64,000 nt of DNA from Aureimonas altamirensis (GTDB taxonomy: Bacteria; Pseudomonadota; Alphaproteobacteria; Rhizobiales; Rhizobiaceae). Every line of letters starts with the position of its first letter. The stretch's first letter is position 1. This document shows positions 26,311-34,986 of the stretch, in pieces. The stretch is from contig NZ_BBWQ01000011.1 in NCBI RefSeq assembly GCF_001463885.1, positions 1 through 64,000 on the forward strand. The letters are read 5' to 3'. Below the pieces are notes generated by a model. It saw only the letters and a list, made by a program, of their open reading frames with translations, was not told the DNA's origin and made no database searches. A program made the position numbers and the translations under genes.

Positions 26311-28086
26311 CTATTGGAGAAGATCGTAGCTGATCAGGTCGAGCTGCGGCGTATCCTGGATCAACAGGCTGTTGCGGGCGATGAAGCGGTAGCGCTGCCC
26401 TTCCTGCAGCGGCACCGGCATCAGGGCCGGCACGTTCGGGTTGACGTAGAAGATAAGGTCCTGCCCGCCTGGCGTGCGCGCATGCAGCGCCGGGCCGGTG
26501 TGGCGCGTCATCGGCTCGTTGATGCCGAGCGTCGTGTCGCTTCGGTCCGGCGCGGTCGAAACGATGGTGGCATCCACGGCCACCAGCCGGCGCGCGGTGG
26601 ACCCGGCCTGCTCCGTCATGGCATCCAGCGTGCCATAGCGCACGTCCCATTCCAGCGCGCGGGCATCGCGCATGATGCGGTATGCGGCATCCGCCAGCAT
26701 CTGGCTGGCGGCACGGGGCTGCGCACCGGCGGCGACGAGATCGATATAGGATTGCAGATAGGTGCGCAGCGGCTCCACCGTATCGTACTGCACCAGCAGG
26801 CCGGGGCCGAGCGCCACGCCGGCCTGCCCCGCCTCCGGGGCCACCACCAGCACGGCCCCGTTGCCGACATTCAGCTTGCCCACGCGCAGTTGCCGCATGG
26901 CATCCAGCGCATACTCGTCGGCCGTGCGCCCCTGCAGATCGCGCGCCACGATGGTGACGATTTCGACATTGGCCGCAGCGGCAAAGCGGAAGGCCGTATC
27001 CTGCAGCCTGTCGCGGATGGACGGCCCGAATATGCCGATCTCGTCATAGACGAACCGGTCGAACTTGGCAGGCGTCGCCTCCGCGCTCAGGCGCGGCATC
27101 CGGTCTATCTGCGACTGGCGGCCGGCATCGGCCTCGCGCATGCGGCGGGCCTCATCCGGCATCATGATCTGGCCCGCGCCGGGGATATCCGGCATGCCGG
27201 CCTGTGCGGCCTGCGGCGCCGGGCTCGGCGACGCCGCTGCCGGCGCAACCTCCACGGCGGCCACTGCCACATCGGCCGCACCGTCGCACGGCCCGCCCTG
27301 CTGCTCGCAGGAGCGCGTCCACCCCGCCTCGATTGCGGCAAGCCGCTTGGCCCGGCCCGGATGGGTCGGCCCGTCCGCCTCGGGGATCAGCGCCCGGATG
27401 GCGATCTGCGCGTCGGGCAGCGCCGCGCCCATCTTGAACAGCACGAAGCCGGAGAATGTGTCGGCCTCCAGCTCGGTCGGCGGCTGGCTGCCGCCCGGCA
27501 CCATCGTATGGCCCGAGAGATGATGGCCGATCTCATGCGCCATGATCGACAAAGGCGACCAGTTATTGTCGCGCGTGGCGGTGCGCACCTCTTCCATGAA
27601 GCCGGCATTATAGGCGATCACCCGTTGCGGGATGCCGTCCGGCCCCAGCACGATCATCGCCGCCGCATTGGGCACATCGCCCTCCATGATGCGGAAATTC
27701 TGCGGCAGGCCGGTAAAGCGCATGATGGCGCCCACGGCCTCTACCCCGCCCGGCTGCTCCGGCGCGGTCAGCGCCTTCGGGTCGACCGCCAGTGCCTTGC
27801 CCTCGTACGAGCAAGCCTGCAGCATGGCGCTGAGCTCTGTTGCCAGTTCCCCCTCGCTCAAGCCGGCGGCATCGTCTTCCCCGGCCGGGGTGGATTGCTG
27901 CGGCGGCGCCGGTTCCGGCGCTTGTGCCATCAGCACGCCCTGCTCCATTTCGGCCAGACGGGCAAAGATGGGATCGCAGATTTCCCTGTCCGCCTTCGTC
28001 GGAAAGGTGCTTCTCGGCGCGGCCTCTGTGCTGGACATCGTGGCAGCTAGGCCGGCAACGAGCCCGCAGGCAAACAGGGTCTTCAT
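26311..28086 (-). CDS. Exported zinc metalloprotease fused to a TPM domain
   Basis: 591-aa protein with a signal peptide (cleavage near EAAPRS). The metalloprotease motif HEIGHH is at residues 184-189, and the downstream ELEADTF (205-211) supplies the third zinc ligand in the M48-like manner. A Pro/Ala linker (about 275-340) leads to a TPM domain (about 345-440: RLQDTAFRFAAAANVEIVTI, LNVGNGAVLVVAPE, ALGPGL). A C-terminal domain of about 150 residues follows with no clear match. GGGAGGA precedes the ATG at 28086. It is likely co-transcribed with the DUF3667 gene 29 bp upstream. Confidence 0.82.
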   Translation of the reverse strand: MKTLFACGLVAGLAATMSSTEAAPRSTFPTKADREICDPIFARLAEMEQGVLMAQAPEPAPPQQSTPAGEDDAAGLSEGELATELSAMLQACSYEGKALAVDPKALTAPEQPGGVEAVGAIMRFTGLPQNFRIMEGDVPNAAAMIVLGPDGIPQRVIAYNAGFMEEVRTATRDNNWSPLSIMAHEIGHHLSGHTMVPGGSQPPTELEADTFSGFVLFKMGAALPDAQIAIRALIPEADGPTHPGRAKRLAAIEAGWTRSCEQQGGPCDGAADVAVAAVEVAPAAASPSPAPQAAQAGMPDIPGAGQIMMPDEARRMREADAGRQSQIDRMPRLSAEATPAKFDRFVYDEIGIFGPSIRDRLQDTAFRFAAAANVEIVTIVARDLQGRTADEYALDAMRQLRVGKLNVGNGAVLVVAPEAGQAGVALGPGLLVQYDTVEPLRTYLQSYIDLVAAGAQPRAASQMLADAAYRIMRDARALEWDVRYGTLDAMTEQAGSTARRLVAVDATIVSTAPDRSDTTLGINEPMTRHTGPALHARTPGGQDLIFYVNPNVPALMPVPLQEGQRYRFIARNSLLIQDTPQLDLISYDLLQ

Positions 28087-28115
28087 AAGGCGTCCTCCCA
28101 CGCGAAAGCGACCAA

Positions 28116-28913
28116 TCACCGAAGTTGCGCGATGACGATACGGATCACCGCGCGGGCATACAGATAGAGCAGCCCTTCCTTGGCGACATAGAAGACGGCC
28201 GCGCCGATGGCCGGCCACCACCATTGTCGCCGCCAGTCGACGGCAAAGAACTGCCCGAAGGCCAGGAAGACGATGCCCGCCTCCACCCAATCCATGTAGA
28301 GGCCCGTCAACTGACGGTGCCGCGCCACCAGGTCCGGCCCGGAGCGCAGCAACAGGGGCGACAGGTTGATGATGTTGGCGACGATGATGACGAACTGCAC
28401 ATAGGTCGCCAGCACCAGATGCTCGAAGAAGTTGAAGCCCTGCCGTCGCCAGAAGACGAGGTTGGAGGCGATCAGCACCGCGACGATGCCGAGCGAGAAC
28501 GACCATTTCGACCAGGCGCGCACCAGCTCCAGCGCCCTGGACAGGCGGGTATCGCCGGATTCCAGATAGCCTGTCTGCGCGATGACAATGAGCAGGATGA
28601 CGATGGCGGCCAGAAGCAGTTTCAGCGGGTGCACATGCGCCTTGCGCTGACCCAGCACATAATCCCGCGCGACCTTGCCCGGCCGCAGCGACACGTTGAA
28701 GGCGGCCTTCAGCATCTCCGCCTCGAACCAGCGCAGCTTCTGCCAGATCTCGTCCTTCAGATGGGCGCGGCCAAAGCGGTCGGCCTTCTTCTGCCCGCAG
28801 GCCTGGCAATAGGGGCCCGTCAATGCCGCCCCGCAATTGCGGCAGACATCGGCCTCGAAATAACTGTCTTTCAGCGCACCGCCCGCCGGCAACTCATCGC
28901 TCACAGGTTGCAA
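28116..28913 (-). CDS. DUF3667 family membrane protein with zinc ribbon
   Basis: 265-aa protein. An N-terminal zinc ribbon CRNCG...CQACG (Cys24, Cys27, Cys36, Cys39) is followed by the DUF3667 segment FNVSLRPGKVARDYVLGQRKAHVHPLKL and four hydrophobic helices (about 98-112, 138-152, 165-185 and 215-250). Function unknown. It probably forms an operon with the downstream protease-TPM gene; the pairing of a membrane zinc-ribbon protein with an exported protease may reflect an envelope quality-control role (inference). Confidence 0.82.
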   Translation of the reverse strand: MQPVSDELPAGGALKDSYFEADVCRNCGAALTGPYCQACGQKKADRFGRAHLKDEIWQKLRWFEAEMLKAAFNVSLRPGKVARDYVLGQRKAHVHPLKLLLAAIVILLIVIAQTGYLESGDTRLSRALELVRAWSKWSFSLGIVAVLIASNLVFWRRQGFNFFEHLVLATYVQFVIIVANIINLSPLLLRSGPDLVARHRQLTGLYMDWVEAGIVFLAFGQFFAVDWRRQWWWPAIGAAVFYVAKEGLLYLYARAVIRIVIAQLR

Positions 28914-28917
28914 AGAT

Positions 28918-28939
28918 GCCGCGCCCGGCGGGGCGCGGC
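28918..28939. terminator. GC hairpin after the SDR gene
   Basis: GCCGCGCCC-GGCG-GGGCGCGGC, two perfect 9-bp arms, lies 38 bp downstream of the SDR stop in minus-strand orientation and just before the DUF3667 start. The following bases (ATCTTTGC) are only weakly T-rich. Confidence 0.5.
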
Positions 28940-28976
28940 AAGGCGAAAGCGCCAGTGGTACTGCTGGATATGAGTG

Positions 28977-29732
28977 TCAGCCCTTGGCTGCCAGCGCTTT
29001 CGCATCGGCACCGGCCGGCAGCATCATGGGGCAATCGGGGTCGGTCGCGGCGCGCAGCACGGCCTCTGCAACATCCTCCGCCGTGGTGACGGGGCCCGCC
29101 GCATGCTGCTGCATGGCCTCCATCGTCTTGCCGACGAAATCTCCATACGCTTCCGGAAAACCGCCATTCTGGCCGATCAGCGCCCGGGCGCTGTTGCCGA
29201 AGCTGGTGGTGGGCGCCGCCCCCGGCAGCACGACGCGCGCCCGGATGCCGAACTCGGCCAGCTCCAGCGCGGCCGATTGCGTCAGCATATTCACCGCCGC
29301 CTTGCTTGCGGCGTAGACCGACAGAAGCGCCATCGGCGCAAGCGTGGTGCTGGAGCTGACATTGACGATCACCCCGGAGCGCCGCTCGCGCATGGCGGGC
29401 AGCACCGCCTGCATCGTCGCGATGGTTCCGAGGGTGTTGGTTTCGAAAATGTGGCGCGCCATGTCCAGCGGCGTGCCCTCAACGGCATTCAGCCAGCCGA
29501 TGCCGGCATTGTTGACGAGAACGTCGATCGTGCCGGCCTTGGCCACCGCATCGCGGATGCTGCCGGCATCCGTCACATCCAGCGGCAGGACGCGCAGCCT
29601 GTCGGATTCGGGCAGCGTGCTGGCTGCAGGGTTGCGCATCGTGGCGACGACGTTCCAGCCCTCGTTCAGGAAGCGCAGGGCGATCTCGCGGCCGAACCCG
29701 GTGGAGCTACCGGTGATGAATACGGTTTGCAT
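28977..29732 (-). CDS. SDR family oxidoreductase
   Basis: 251-aa classical short-chain dehydrogenase. The cofactor motif TGSSTGFG is at residues 7-14, NNAG at 74-77, and the catalytic Tyr140 and Lys144 lie in SVYAASK. The TGSSTGFGRE start is typical of a large group of NADP-type SDRs of broad substrate range. The ATG at 29732 is chosen for the Rossmann fold start. It is divergent from an AraC regulator gene, a common pairing where the regulator controls the SDR. Confidence 0.92.
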   Translation of the reverse strand: MQTVFITGSSTGFGREIALRFLNEGWNVVATMRNPAASTLPESDRLRVLPLDVTDAGSIRDAVAKAGTIDVLVNNAGIGWLNAVEGTPLDMARHIFETNTLGTIATMQAVLPAMRERRSGVIVNVSSSTTLAPMALLSVYAASKAAVNMLTQSAALELAEFGIRARVVLPGAAPTTSFGNSARALIGQNGGFPEAYGDFVGKTMEAMQQHAAGPVTTAEDVAEAVLRAATDPDCPMMLPAGADAKALAAKG

Positions 29733-29835
29733 GGGCTTTCTCTCTGTCCTTGCGTTGACTGAGGGTGGAGATAGACGTTGCACGCCGGACGTTCTACGTT
29801 CCATCGTCCGCAAGAAATTGGAGATCGTCCAACCC

Positions 29836-30768
29836 GTGATCGATCCGCTCGCCGAGGTGATCGCCCTTCTCAAACCGGCCGCGTCCTACGCCAAGATGGT
29901 CACGGCGCGCGGTAGCTGGGCGGTGCGCCCGCCGCACGACAAGCCGTTTTATGCTGCCCTGCTGGAGGGCGAGGTTACCCTGACGGCCGGTGACCGCGCG
30001 CCCGAGCGGCTGCATGCGGGCGATTTCGTTCTTCTGCCCGCGACGGACGCGTTGCAGGTCACCAGCCGCATTCCGCCCGAGAGCGGGCGCACGACAGAGC
30101 CGCTGGAACTCGGCCCCGGCATGTTCCGCATCGGGCCGGAGGGCACGCCCGACGCGCGCATGCTGGTCGGCACCTGCACCTTCGGCTCCGACGATTCGGC
30201 GCTGCTCGTCTCGCTGCTTCCCGATCTGGTCATCGTGCGCGGAGAGCGGCGGCTGACCATGCTGGTCGAGCTGTTGAACGCGGAGGCGCGCGGCAAAAGG
30301 CCGGGCCGCGAGGTGGTTCTGGGGCATCTGCTGCAGGTGCTGCTGATCGAAGCGTTTCGGACGACGAAGCTGTCATCCCCTGCCCCCGGCCTTCTGCGCG
30401 GCCTGTCGGATGAAAGGCTGGCGCCGGCCCTGCGCCGGATGCACGGCGAACCTGCCCGGCCCTGGACGGTGGGCGAGCTGGCCCGCGAGGCGGCGTTATC
30501 GCGATCCAGCTTCTACGACCGCTTCCGGCGCGAGGTCGGCGTTGCGCCGATGGACTATCTGCTGAAATGGCGCATGGCGCTGGCCAAGGATCTGCTGCGT
30601 GGCGCCGACAGCCCGGCCGTTGGCGACGTTGCCCAACGCGTCGGCTACAGCTCGCAAAGCACGTTCAGCGTGGCCTTTTCGCGGGAGGTCGGCGCAACGC
30701 CCAGAACCTACGCCCGCAGGACCGTGCATGGAATGGCAGACGGCGCAGACATCCAGCCCATGGGCTAG
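29836..30768 (+). CDS. AraC family transcriptional regulator
   Basis: 310-aa regulator with an N-terminal cupin_6 sensor (WAVRPPHDKPFYAALLEGEVTL, FVLLPATDALQ) and a C-terminal pair of HTH motifs (LAREAALSRSSFYDRFRREVG and VAQRVGYSSQSTFSVAFSREVG). No ATG fits near the start of homology, so I chose the GTG at 29836 (V-I-D-P-L-A-E-V); a TTG at 29818 is the alternative. It lies divergent from the SDR gene, 103 bp away, and probably activates or represses it. Confidence 0.88.
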   Translation: MIDPLAEVIALLKPAASYAKMVTARGSWAVRPPHDKPFYAALLEGEVTLTAGDRAPERLHAGDFVLLPATDALQVTSRIPPESGRTTEPLELGPGMFRIGPEGTPDARMLVGTCTFGSDDSALLVSLLPDLVIVRGERRLTMLVELLNAEARGKRPGREVVLGHLLQVLLIEAFRTTKLSSPAPGLLRGLSDERLAPALRRMHGEPARPWTVGELAREAALSRSSFYDRFRREVGVAPMDYLLKWRMALAKDLLRGADSPAVGDVAQRVGYSSQSTFSVAFSREVGATPRTYARRTVHGMADGADIQPMG

Positions 30769-30862
30769 CGGCGCGCCCCATATCACGGCCCCGTCTGTCG
30801 GCTATTCGTCATCGATTGCTTATCCGGCCACGCAAACGGTGCCGCGCAGCGTCGCACCCCTT

Positions 30863-30887
30863 GGAACGGATCGATTGCCGGTTTGTT
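30863..30887 (+). promoter_or_regulatory. EcfG-type promoter of the DUF2231-dehydrogenase operon
   Basis: GGAAC (30863-30867), 16-bp spacer, then TGTT (30884-30887) fits the EcfG consensus with one change in the -10 element. It lies 25 bp upstream of the DUF2231 start on the coding strand. Confidence 0.6.
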
Positions 30888-30912
30888 TCAGGCGAAAGCA
30901 CCGGAGTTGCGC

Positions 30913-31350
30913 ATGACCCATACTATCGACGGCAGGAGGTCCTTTTCGGGGGCCGTACACGGCATCCTGCTCAGCTTCCCGGTAGCCCTTTTCGCGACGG
31001 CGCTCGCTGCGGACATTGCCTACCTCAACACCGCCGAAATCCAGTGGACCAACTTTGCAAGCTGGGCGATTGCCGGGGCCCTCGTGTTCGGTGGCCTGGT
31101 AGCCGCCTGGGCGCTTGTCGACTGGCTCTTCAAGCTACGCCGCGCTGACAGCGGCAGCCGCCTTCTCTACTTAGCAGTCGTCGCACTCATGTGGGTTCTC
31201 GGCCTCGTCAACGCGTTCCATCATGCCCGGGATGCTTGGAGCTCCGTCGGCACTATGGGCGTTGTCCTGTCGGCTGCCACCACCATCCTCGCGCTCATTG
31301 CAGGCTGGATGTTTTTTTCCCGAACCGCACGCTTGGAAGCAGCCCGATGA
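30913..31350 (+). CDS. DUF2231 family membrane protein
   Basis: 145-aa membrane protein with four helices (about residues 15-35, 45-66, 78-98 and 112-136) and conserved histidines (AVHGILLSFPVALF, NAFHHARDAW). DUF2231 proteins are often encoded with PQQ-type sugar dehydrogenases, as here, and may carry haem or pass electrons. The ATG of the following dehydrogenase overlaps its stop by 4 bp (ATGA). Preceded by an EcfG-type promoter. Confidence 0.87.
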   Translation: MTHTIDGRRSFSGAVHGILLSFPVALFATALAADIAYLNTAEIQWTNFASWAIAGALVFGGLVAAWALVDWLFKLRRADSGSRLLYLAVVALMWVLGLVNAFHHARDAWSSVGTMGVVLSAATTILALIAGWMFFSRTARLEAAR

Positions 31351-32660
31351 CCCGTACATTCCTGATGACTGCCGTTGCCGCACTGGCGCTGACGGGCTGC
31401 AGCGAAAGCGACCCCTCCCTCAACCAGGTCGGCGCGACGCCCGATCTGCCGGCGGTGAACGAAACGCTGATCCCGCCGATGAAAATCGCCGAGCCCGCCG
31501 GGTGGAACGGAGAGGTTCCGACCGTTCCGGAAGGGTTCACCATCAATGCACTGGCGAGCGACCTTCTGATCCCCAGGCAGATGCTCGTTCTGCCCAATGG
31601 CGACATTCTGGTTGCAGAGGGGCGCGGCGGCAATGCGCCCGCGCTTCGGCCAAAGGACGTGATCGCCGGCTACATCAAGAAGCAGGGCAATACGCAGGTT
31701 CAGAGCGGCAACCGCATCACCCTGCTGCGCGATGCCAATAATGACGGCACGCCGGAAATCAGAACCGTTTTCATCGACAATCTCAACGCGCCCTACGGTT
31801 TGGCCTTCGTCGACGGTGCCGTCTACGTAGCCAATCAGGACGCGCTGATGCGCTTTCCCTACCAGGAGGGGCAGACGGAGATTACCGCGCCGGGCGAGGA
31901 AGTGGCCAAGCTGCCTTCGGCAATCAATCACCATTGGACGAAGTCGCTCGCGGCCAGTGCTGACGGCTCGAAGCTTTATGTCGGTATCGGCTCCAACAGC
32001 AATGTCGGCGAGCGCGGCATGGACGTGGAGGAAGAACGGGCCGTCGTCTGGGAGATCGATCGCCTGACCGGTGCAACCCGCACGATTGCCCGTGGCATCC
32101 GCAACCCGACGGCATTGGCGATCGAGCCGACGACCAACAGCCTATGGGCCGTGGTGAACGAGCGCGACGAGCTCGGGCCGCAATTGGTGCCGGATTATCT
32201 GACATCGGTGCGCGATGGCGCGTTCTATGGCTGGCCATACAGCTACTGGGGCAAGAACCTCGATCCGCGCGTTCATCCGCAGAAGCCCGAACTTGTCGAT
32301 ACGGCCATTGCGCCGGATTACGCGCTCGGCTCGCACGTTGCGGCGCTGGGACTGTCGTTCACGACGGATAACGGCTTTGGCGGAGACTTCGCCCAGGGTG
32401 CCTTCATCGGCGAACATGGAAGCTGGAACCGTCAGGACCCGTCGGGATACAAGGTCACGTGGGTGCCGTTCGAACAGGGCCAGCCGGCGGGCGACCCTGT
32501 GGACTTCGCGACCGGCTTCCACATCGAAGGGGGCGAGACGCGAGGCCGCCCGGTGGGCGTGACCTTCGATCCGACCAAGCGGATCTTGCTGATCGCCGAC
32601 GACCTGTCCAACACGATCTGGCGTGTGTCTCAGAACCCGCAGGAGCAGGCGTCGCGCTGA
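31347..32660 (+). CDS. PQQ-dependent sugar dehydrogenase (sorbosone dehydrogenase-like) lipoprotein
   Basis: 437-aa six-bladed beta-propeller enzyme of the GSDH/sorbosone dehydrogenase family. The lipobox is ALTGC (Cys18). Family marks are EGFTINALASDLLIPRQMLVLPNGDILVAE, NAPYGLAFVDG, HHWTKSLAASADGSKLYVGIGSNSNVGERG and FIGEHGSWNR. It should oxidise an aldose or a sorbosone-like substrate in the periplasm with PQQ. It is translationally coupled to the DUF2231 gene. No PQQ synthesis genes are in the window. Confidence 0.9.
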   Translation: MTRTFLMTAVAALALTGCSESDPSLNQVGATPDLPAVNETLIPPMKIAEPAGWNGEVPTVPEGFTINALASDLLIPRQMLVLPNGDILVAEGRGGNAPALRPKDVIAGYIKKQGNTQVQSGNRITLLRDANNDGTPEIRTVFIDNLNAPYGLAFVDGAVYVANQDALMRFPYQEGQTEITAPGEEVAKLPSAINHHWTKSLAASADGSKLYVGIGSNSNVGERGMDVEEERAVVWEIDRLTGATRTIARGIRNPTALAIEPTTNSLWAVVNERDELGPQLVPDYLTSVRDGAFYGWPYSYWGKNLDPRVHPQKPELVDTAIAPDYALGSHVAALGLSFTTDNGFGGDFAQGAFIGEHGSWNRQDPSGYKVTWVPFEQGQPAGDPVDFATGFHIEGGETRGRPVGVTFDPTKRILLIADDLSNTIWRVSQNPQEQASR

Positions 32661-32694
32661 TGGGAAGTTCTCCGCGCCGCCGTGCGCAGGTCTC

Positions 32695-32994
32695 TTATGT
32701 TTCAGCCATTCCCTGCACCTCGATGCAAACGGTCTCCACGACGTAGTAGGGCGTGCCGTCCATGAAATGGCCGCCCACATAGTGGTGCGCGTAGCAGTAG
32801 GGCCGGATCCGCATCGTCTCTTCGTCAGGCTCCGTCAGCGTGACGCGAGACTGCACGGTGACGTGCACCGGTAGCGGCTCGTCGTTTGAACTGCGTCGAT
32901 TGTAGATGTCGCTGGCTGCCTCGCGGAATGCGTCCAGGCTACCTTGAACGCGCTGGACCAGGCCAGCCAGTTCGGGGTTCTCTTGCTTGCTCAT
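32695..32994 (-). CDS. Hypothetical protein, 99 aa
   Basis: Soluble 99-aa protein without signal peptide or membrane segment. The first 45 residues look helical (LVQRVQGSLDAFREAASDIYNRR), and the rest is beta-rich with several aromatic residues (RPYCYAHHYVGGHFMDGTPYYVV). I do not recognise the family. The ATG at 32994 is preceded by AGGGAACC. Confidence 0.55.
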   Translation of the reverse strand: MSKQENPELAGLVQRVQGSLDAFREAASDIYNRRSSNDEPLPVHVTVQSRVTLTEPDEETMRIRPYCYAHHYVGGHFMDGTPYYVVETVCIEVQGMAET

Positions 32995-33189
32995 GGTTCC
33001 CTGCCTCACGATGGATGTGGAACTCGGCACCACGAAGATTTGTGGCTGGAAGTGATCCGATCGCAAGCGAAATCCGCAAGGCTTCAGGTATGTCTCAAGC
33101 GGACCAGGTGATAAAGCGGCAGAAAACTGGGACACGGCAGCATCGCGCGCGCCTAACGACCATCGTCAGCGAGGACATGGTACGCCATC

Positions 33190-33570
33190 TTACGCTTTAT
33201 CGATATCGGTACGCGCAAAGTCGTCGCCGACATACAGCAACGGGCACCCATGCTCCTTTGCGACTTCGTAAGCGAAGCAGTCGCCGAAATTCAGCCCTGC
33301 GGGGTGAACGCCTTTGCCCCATACTCCATAAGCATTCGCGATTCGGCGCGCCGATGCCGACGTTACGCCGACAACCTCGAAGCCAAGCCTATCGATGAGA
33401 CGCTGCATTTCTTCGCCGACATTGCGTCGAGCAGCGACGATTAAAGCCTCGGCTACCGTGCCCGCTGAGATCAGCAGTTCGCCATCAGTCTTTAGCGCGG
33501 AAATACAGCCATCCGCGTCAGGCTCATTTAAAATGATGGCCATCAAAGCAGAGGTATCGACCGCGATCAT
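33190..33570 (-). CDS. vapC: VapC-type PIN domain toxin
   Basis: 126-aa PIN domain ribonuclease toxin. Acidic active-site residues are Asp5 (MIAVDTSALM), Glu41 (TVAEAL), Asp97 (NFGDCFAYEVA) and Asp116/117 (YVGDDFARTDI). The hallmark ALMAIILNEPDA also fits. VapC toxins usually cleave tRNA or rRNA. It overlaps the antitoxin gene by 4 bp and is lower in GC than surrounding DNA. Confidence 0.9.
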   Translation of the reverse strand: MIAVDTSALMAIILNEPDADGCISALKTDGELLISAGTVAEALIVAARRNVGEEMQRLIDRLGFEVVGVTSASARRIANAYGVWGKGVHPAGLNFGDCFAYEVAKEHGCPLLYVGDDFARTDIDKA

Positions 33571-33824
33571 TCTGGCAATCCATCATCGCCGTACAGAAAA
33601 TCCTGGCTGCGAGCCGCGCTCGGGCCTCCGACTGCCTTCGCGGCTGCGGATTCTCGAACACTTTCGAGCAACTTGCGTCGGGTATCGCCGTCCGCCGCTA
33701 CGGTGACAGGAACCAGCCGCACGGCTGGGTGGCCATGCCGGGTCAGGACAACCTCTACTCCTGCTTCGGCACGCCGAACGAGCTCGGTCAATTGCCCTTT
33801 CGCATCCGTGACAGATACCAGCAT
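33567..33824 (-). CDS. Phd/YefM-type antitoxin
   Basis: 85-aa antitoxin of the Phd/YefM fold (VSVTDAKGQLTELVRRAEAGVEVVLTRHGHPAVRLVPV), with a disordered C-terminal tail that would wrap the PIN toxin encoded just downstream. It lies first in the operon, coupled to vapC by ATGA overlap. A 7-bp inverted repeat (33873-33895) upstream is the probable autoregulatory operator. Confidence 0.9.
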   Translation of the reverse strand: MLVSVTDAKGQLTELVRRAEAGVEVVLTRHGHPAVRLVPVTVAADGDTRRKLLESVRESAAAKAVGGPSAARSQDFLYGDDGLPE

Positions 33825-33872
33825 GTGACTTCACTCCGATCCAAACCAGATGTGTTTTTGTTTGTATCCGAA

Positions 33873-33895
33873 TTTAGACTATCCGATGGTCTAAA
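33873..33895. promoter_or_regulatory. Operator of the toxin-antitoxin operon
   Basis: TTTAGAC-TATCCGATG-GTCTAAA forms a perfect 7-bp inverted repeat with a 9-bp spacer, 49 bp upstream of the antitoxin start in an A+T-rich stretch. It is the expected place for binding of the antitoxin-toxin complex. Confidence 0.65.
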
Positions 33896-33901
33896 ACAAG
33901 A

Positions 33902-34297
33902 TCACCTCCCCCGCACACTCCCACCAACCCAAAGACACCACGCGATGAGGAGCGGTTGGAGAGGTAAGCGGATGGCATGGTACGCCATCGGCAGGCCGGT
34001 GCCGCTGCGCCAGTCGAGAAGCGCGTGGTAGAAATTCGCCGGCCAGACGCACAGGCAATAAAGCGCAAGCGCGATGCCCGCCGCGCGGCGGAAGCGCCCC
34101 GTCATAAGGCCGATGGCGCCGGCAAGTTCGGCAAGCCCGGTGAGTTGCACGACCAGGACAGGCGCAGGAATGAACGGCGGGACGATCCGCGCCAGCGCAT
34201 CAGCGAAGGCGAAATGCGCGATGCCCGCCAACGCGAAAAAGGCGGCGAGCAAAAGCCGCGCCGCCTTCCGCCATGCCGTTTCCGGCAGCATCGTCAT
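33902..34297 (-). CDS. DoxX-like membrane protein
   Basis: 131-aa membrane protein with four helices (about residues 13-33, 45-65, 70-90 and 104-126). The pattern LLAAFFALAGIAHFAFAD and VVQLTGLAELAGAIGLMTGRFRR suits DoxX-like proteins. It overlaps the upstream lipoprotein gene by 4 bp, so both share one transcript. Function is unknown. Confidence 0.8.
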   Translation of the reverse strand: MTMLPETAWRKAARLLLAAFFALAGIAHFAFADALARIVPPFIPAPVLVVQLTGLAELAGAIGLMTGRFRRAAGIALALYCLCVWPANFYHALLDWRSGTGLPMAYHAIRLPLQPLLIAWCLWVGGSVRGR

Positions 34298-34701
34298 CCG
34301 CAGTTGGCCGCGATGCCCTCGGCGTCATTGGCGGCGCGCGCCGTCTGGCACGCCGCGCTGCGCGTCAGATTGTTGATGCCCTGCTTGGCATTCTCAAGCG
34401 CCTCGGCACCCTCCTGGCGGGCGCGCTCCATGGCCGGGCCGGCGCGCTCCTGCAGGTCGCGGGCAGCCGCGCCGATGGCATCGCCCGACTGCCGGGCCGC
34501 ATCCTCGATCGCCTGGCCTGCCTCACGCGCTTCCTGTCCGGCTTCCGACCGTGCCGGCGGCGGTGGCGCAGTCTCCGTGGTGGCCGCAGGCGGGGGCGGC
34601 GGCGTGCCGGCCGCGTTGTTGTTCTGGTCGTCGCCGCAGGCGGCAAGCGCCAGCGTTGCGAGCAAGGCAAAAGGCAGAAGCGTCTTCACTGGTTCTTCCA
34701 T
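34294..34701 (-). CDS. Lipoprotein with Pro-rich linker and amphipathic repeats
   Basis: 135-aa predicted lipoprotein. The signal peptide is LLPFALLATLALAAC (Cys at about residue 22), followed by a Pro-rich linker (GTPPPPPAATTETAPPPPA) and a long Ala/Glu/Arg helix with apolipoprotein-like spacing (EAREAGQAIEDAARQSGDA). It ends in a two-Cys tail. I do not recognise a family. Start could also be the GTG at 34689. Confidence 0.62.
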   Translation of the reverse strand: MEEPVKTLLPFALLATLALAACGDDQNNNAAGTPPPPPAATTETAPPPPARSEAGQEAREAGQAIEDAARQSGDAIGAAARDLQERAGPAMERARQEGAEALENAKQGINNLTRSAACQTARAANDAEGIAANCG

Positions 34702-34986
34702 CCCCGAAAAACTCGAATCACCGACCCGTACAAAGGCCACCCCAACAGGGGCCACCGCATAACGCGGCAGCCGCCAACGGGTTGCGACATGGTGTCATCG
34801 CAACTTCTCGCTTTCCAAGACGATATCTTATGTTTTATAAATCAATCGGCCCGATGGGGAGTTAGCCCCTCCCACACCGGGCCTAACCATAACGCTCATT
34901 CATGGAGTTCAGAGCATCATGGCTAATCCAGCCTCTAACATATTTCCTCCACCGTCTGCATCAATCCTTGCGCCTGCGGAAGGCTG

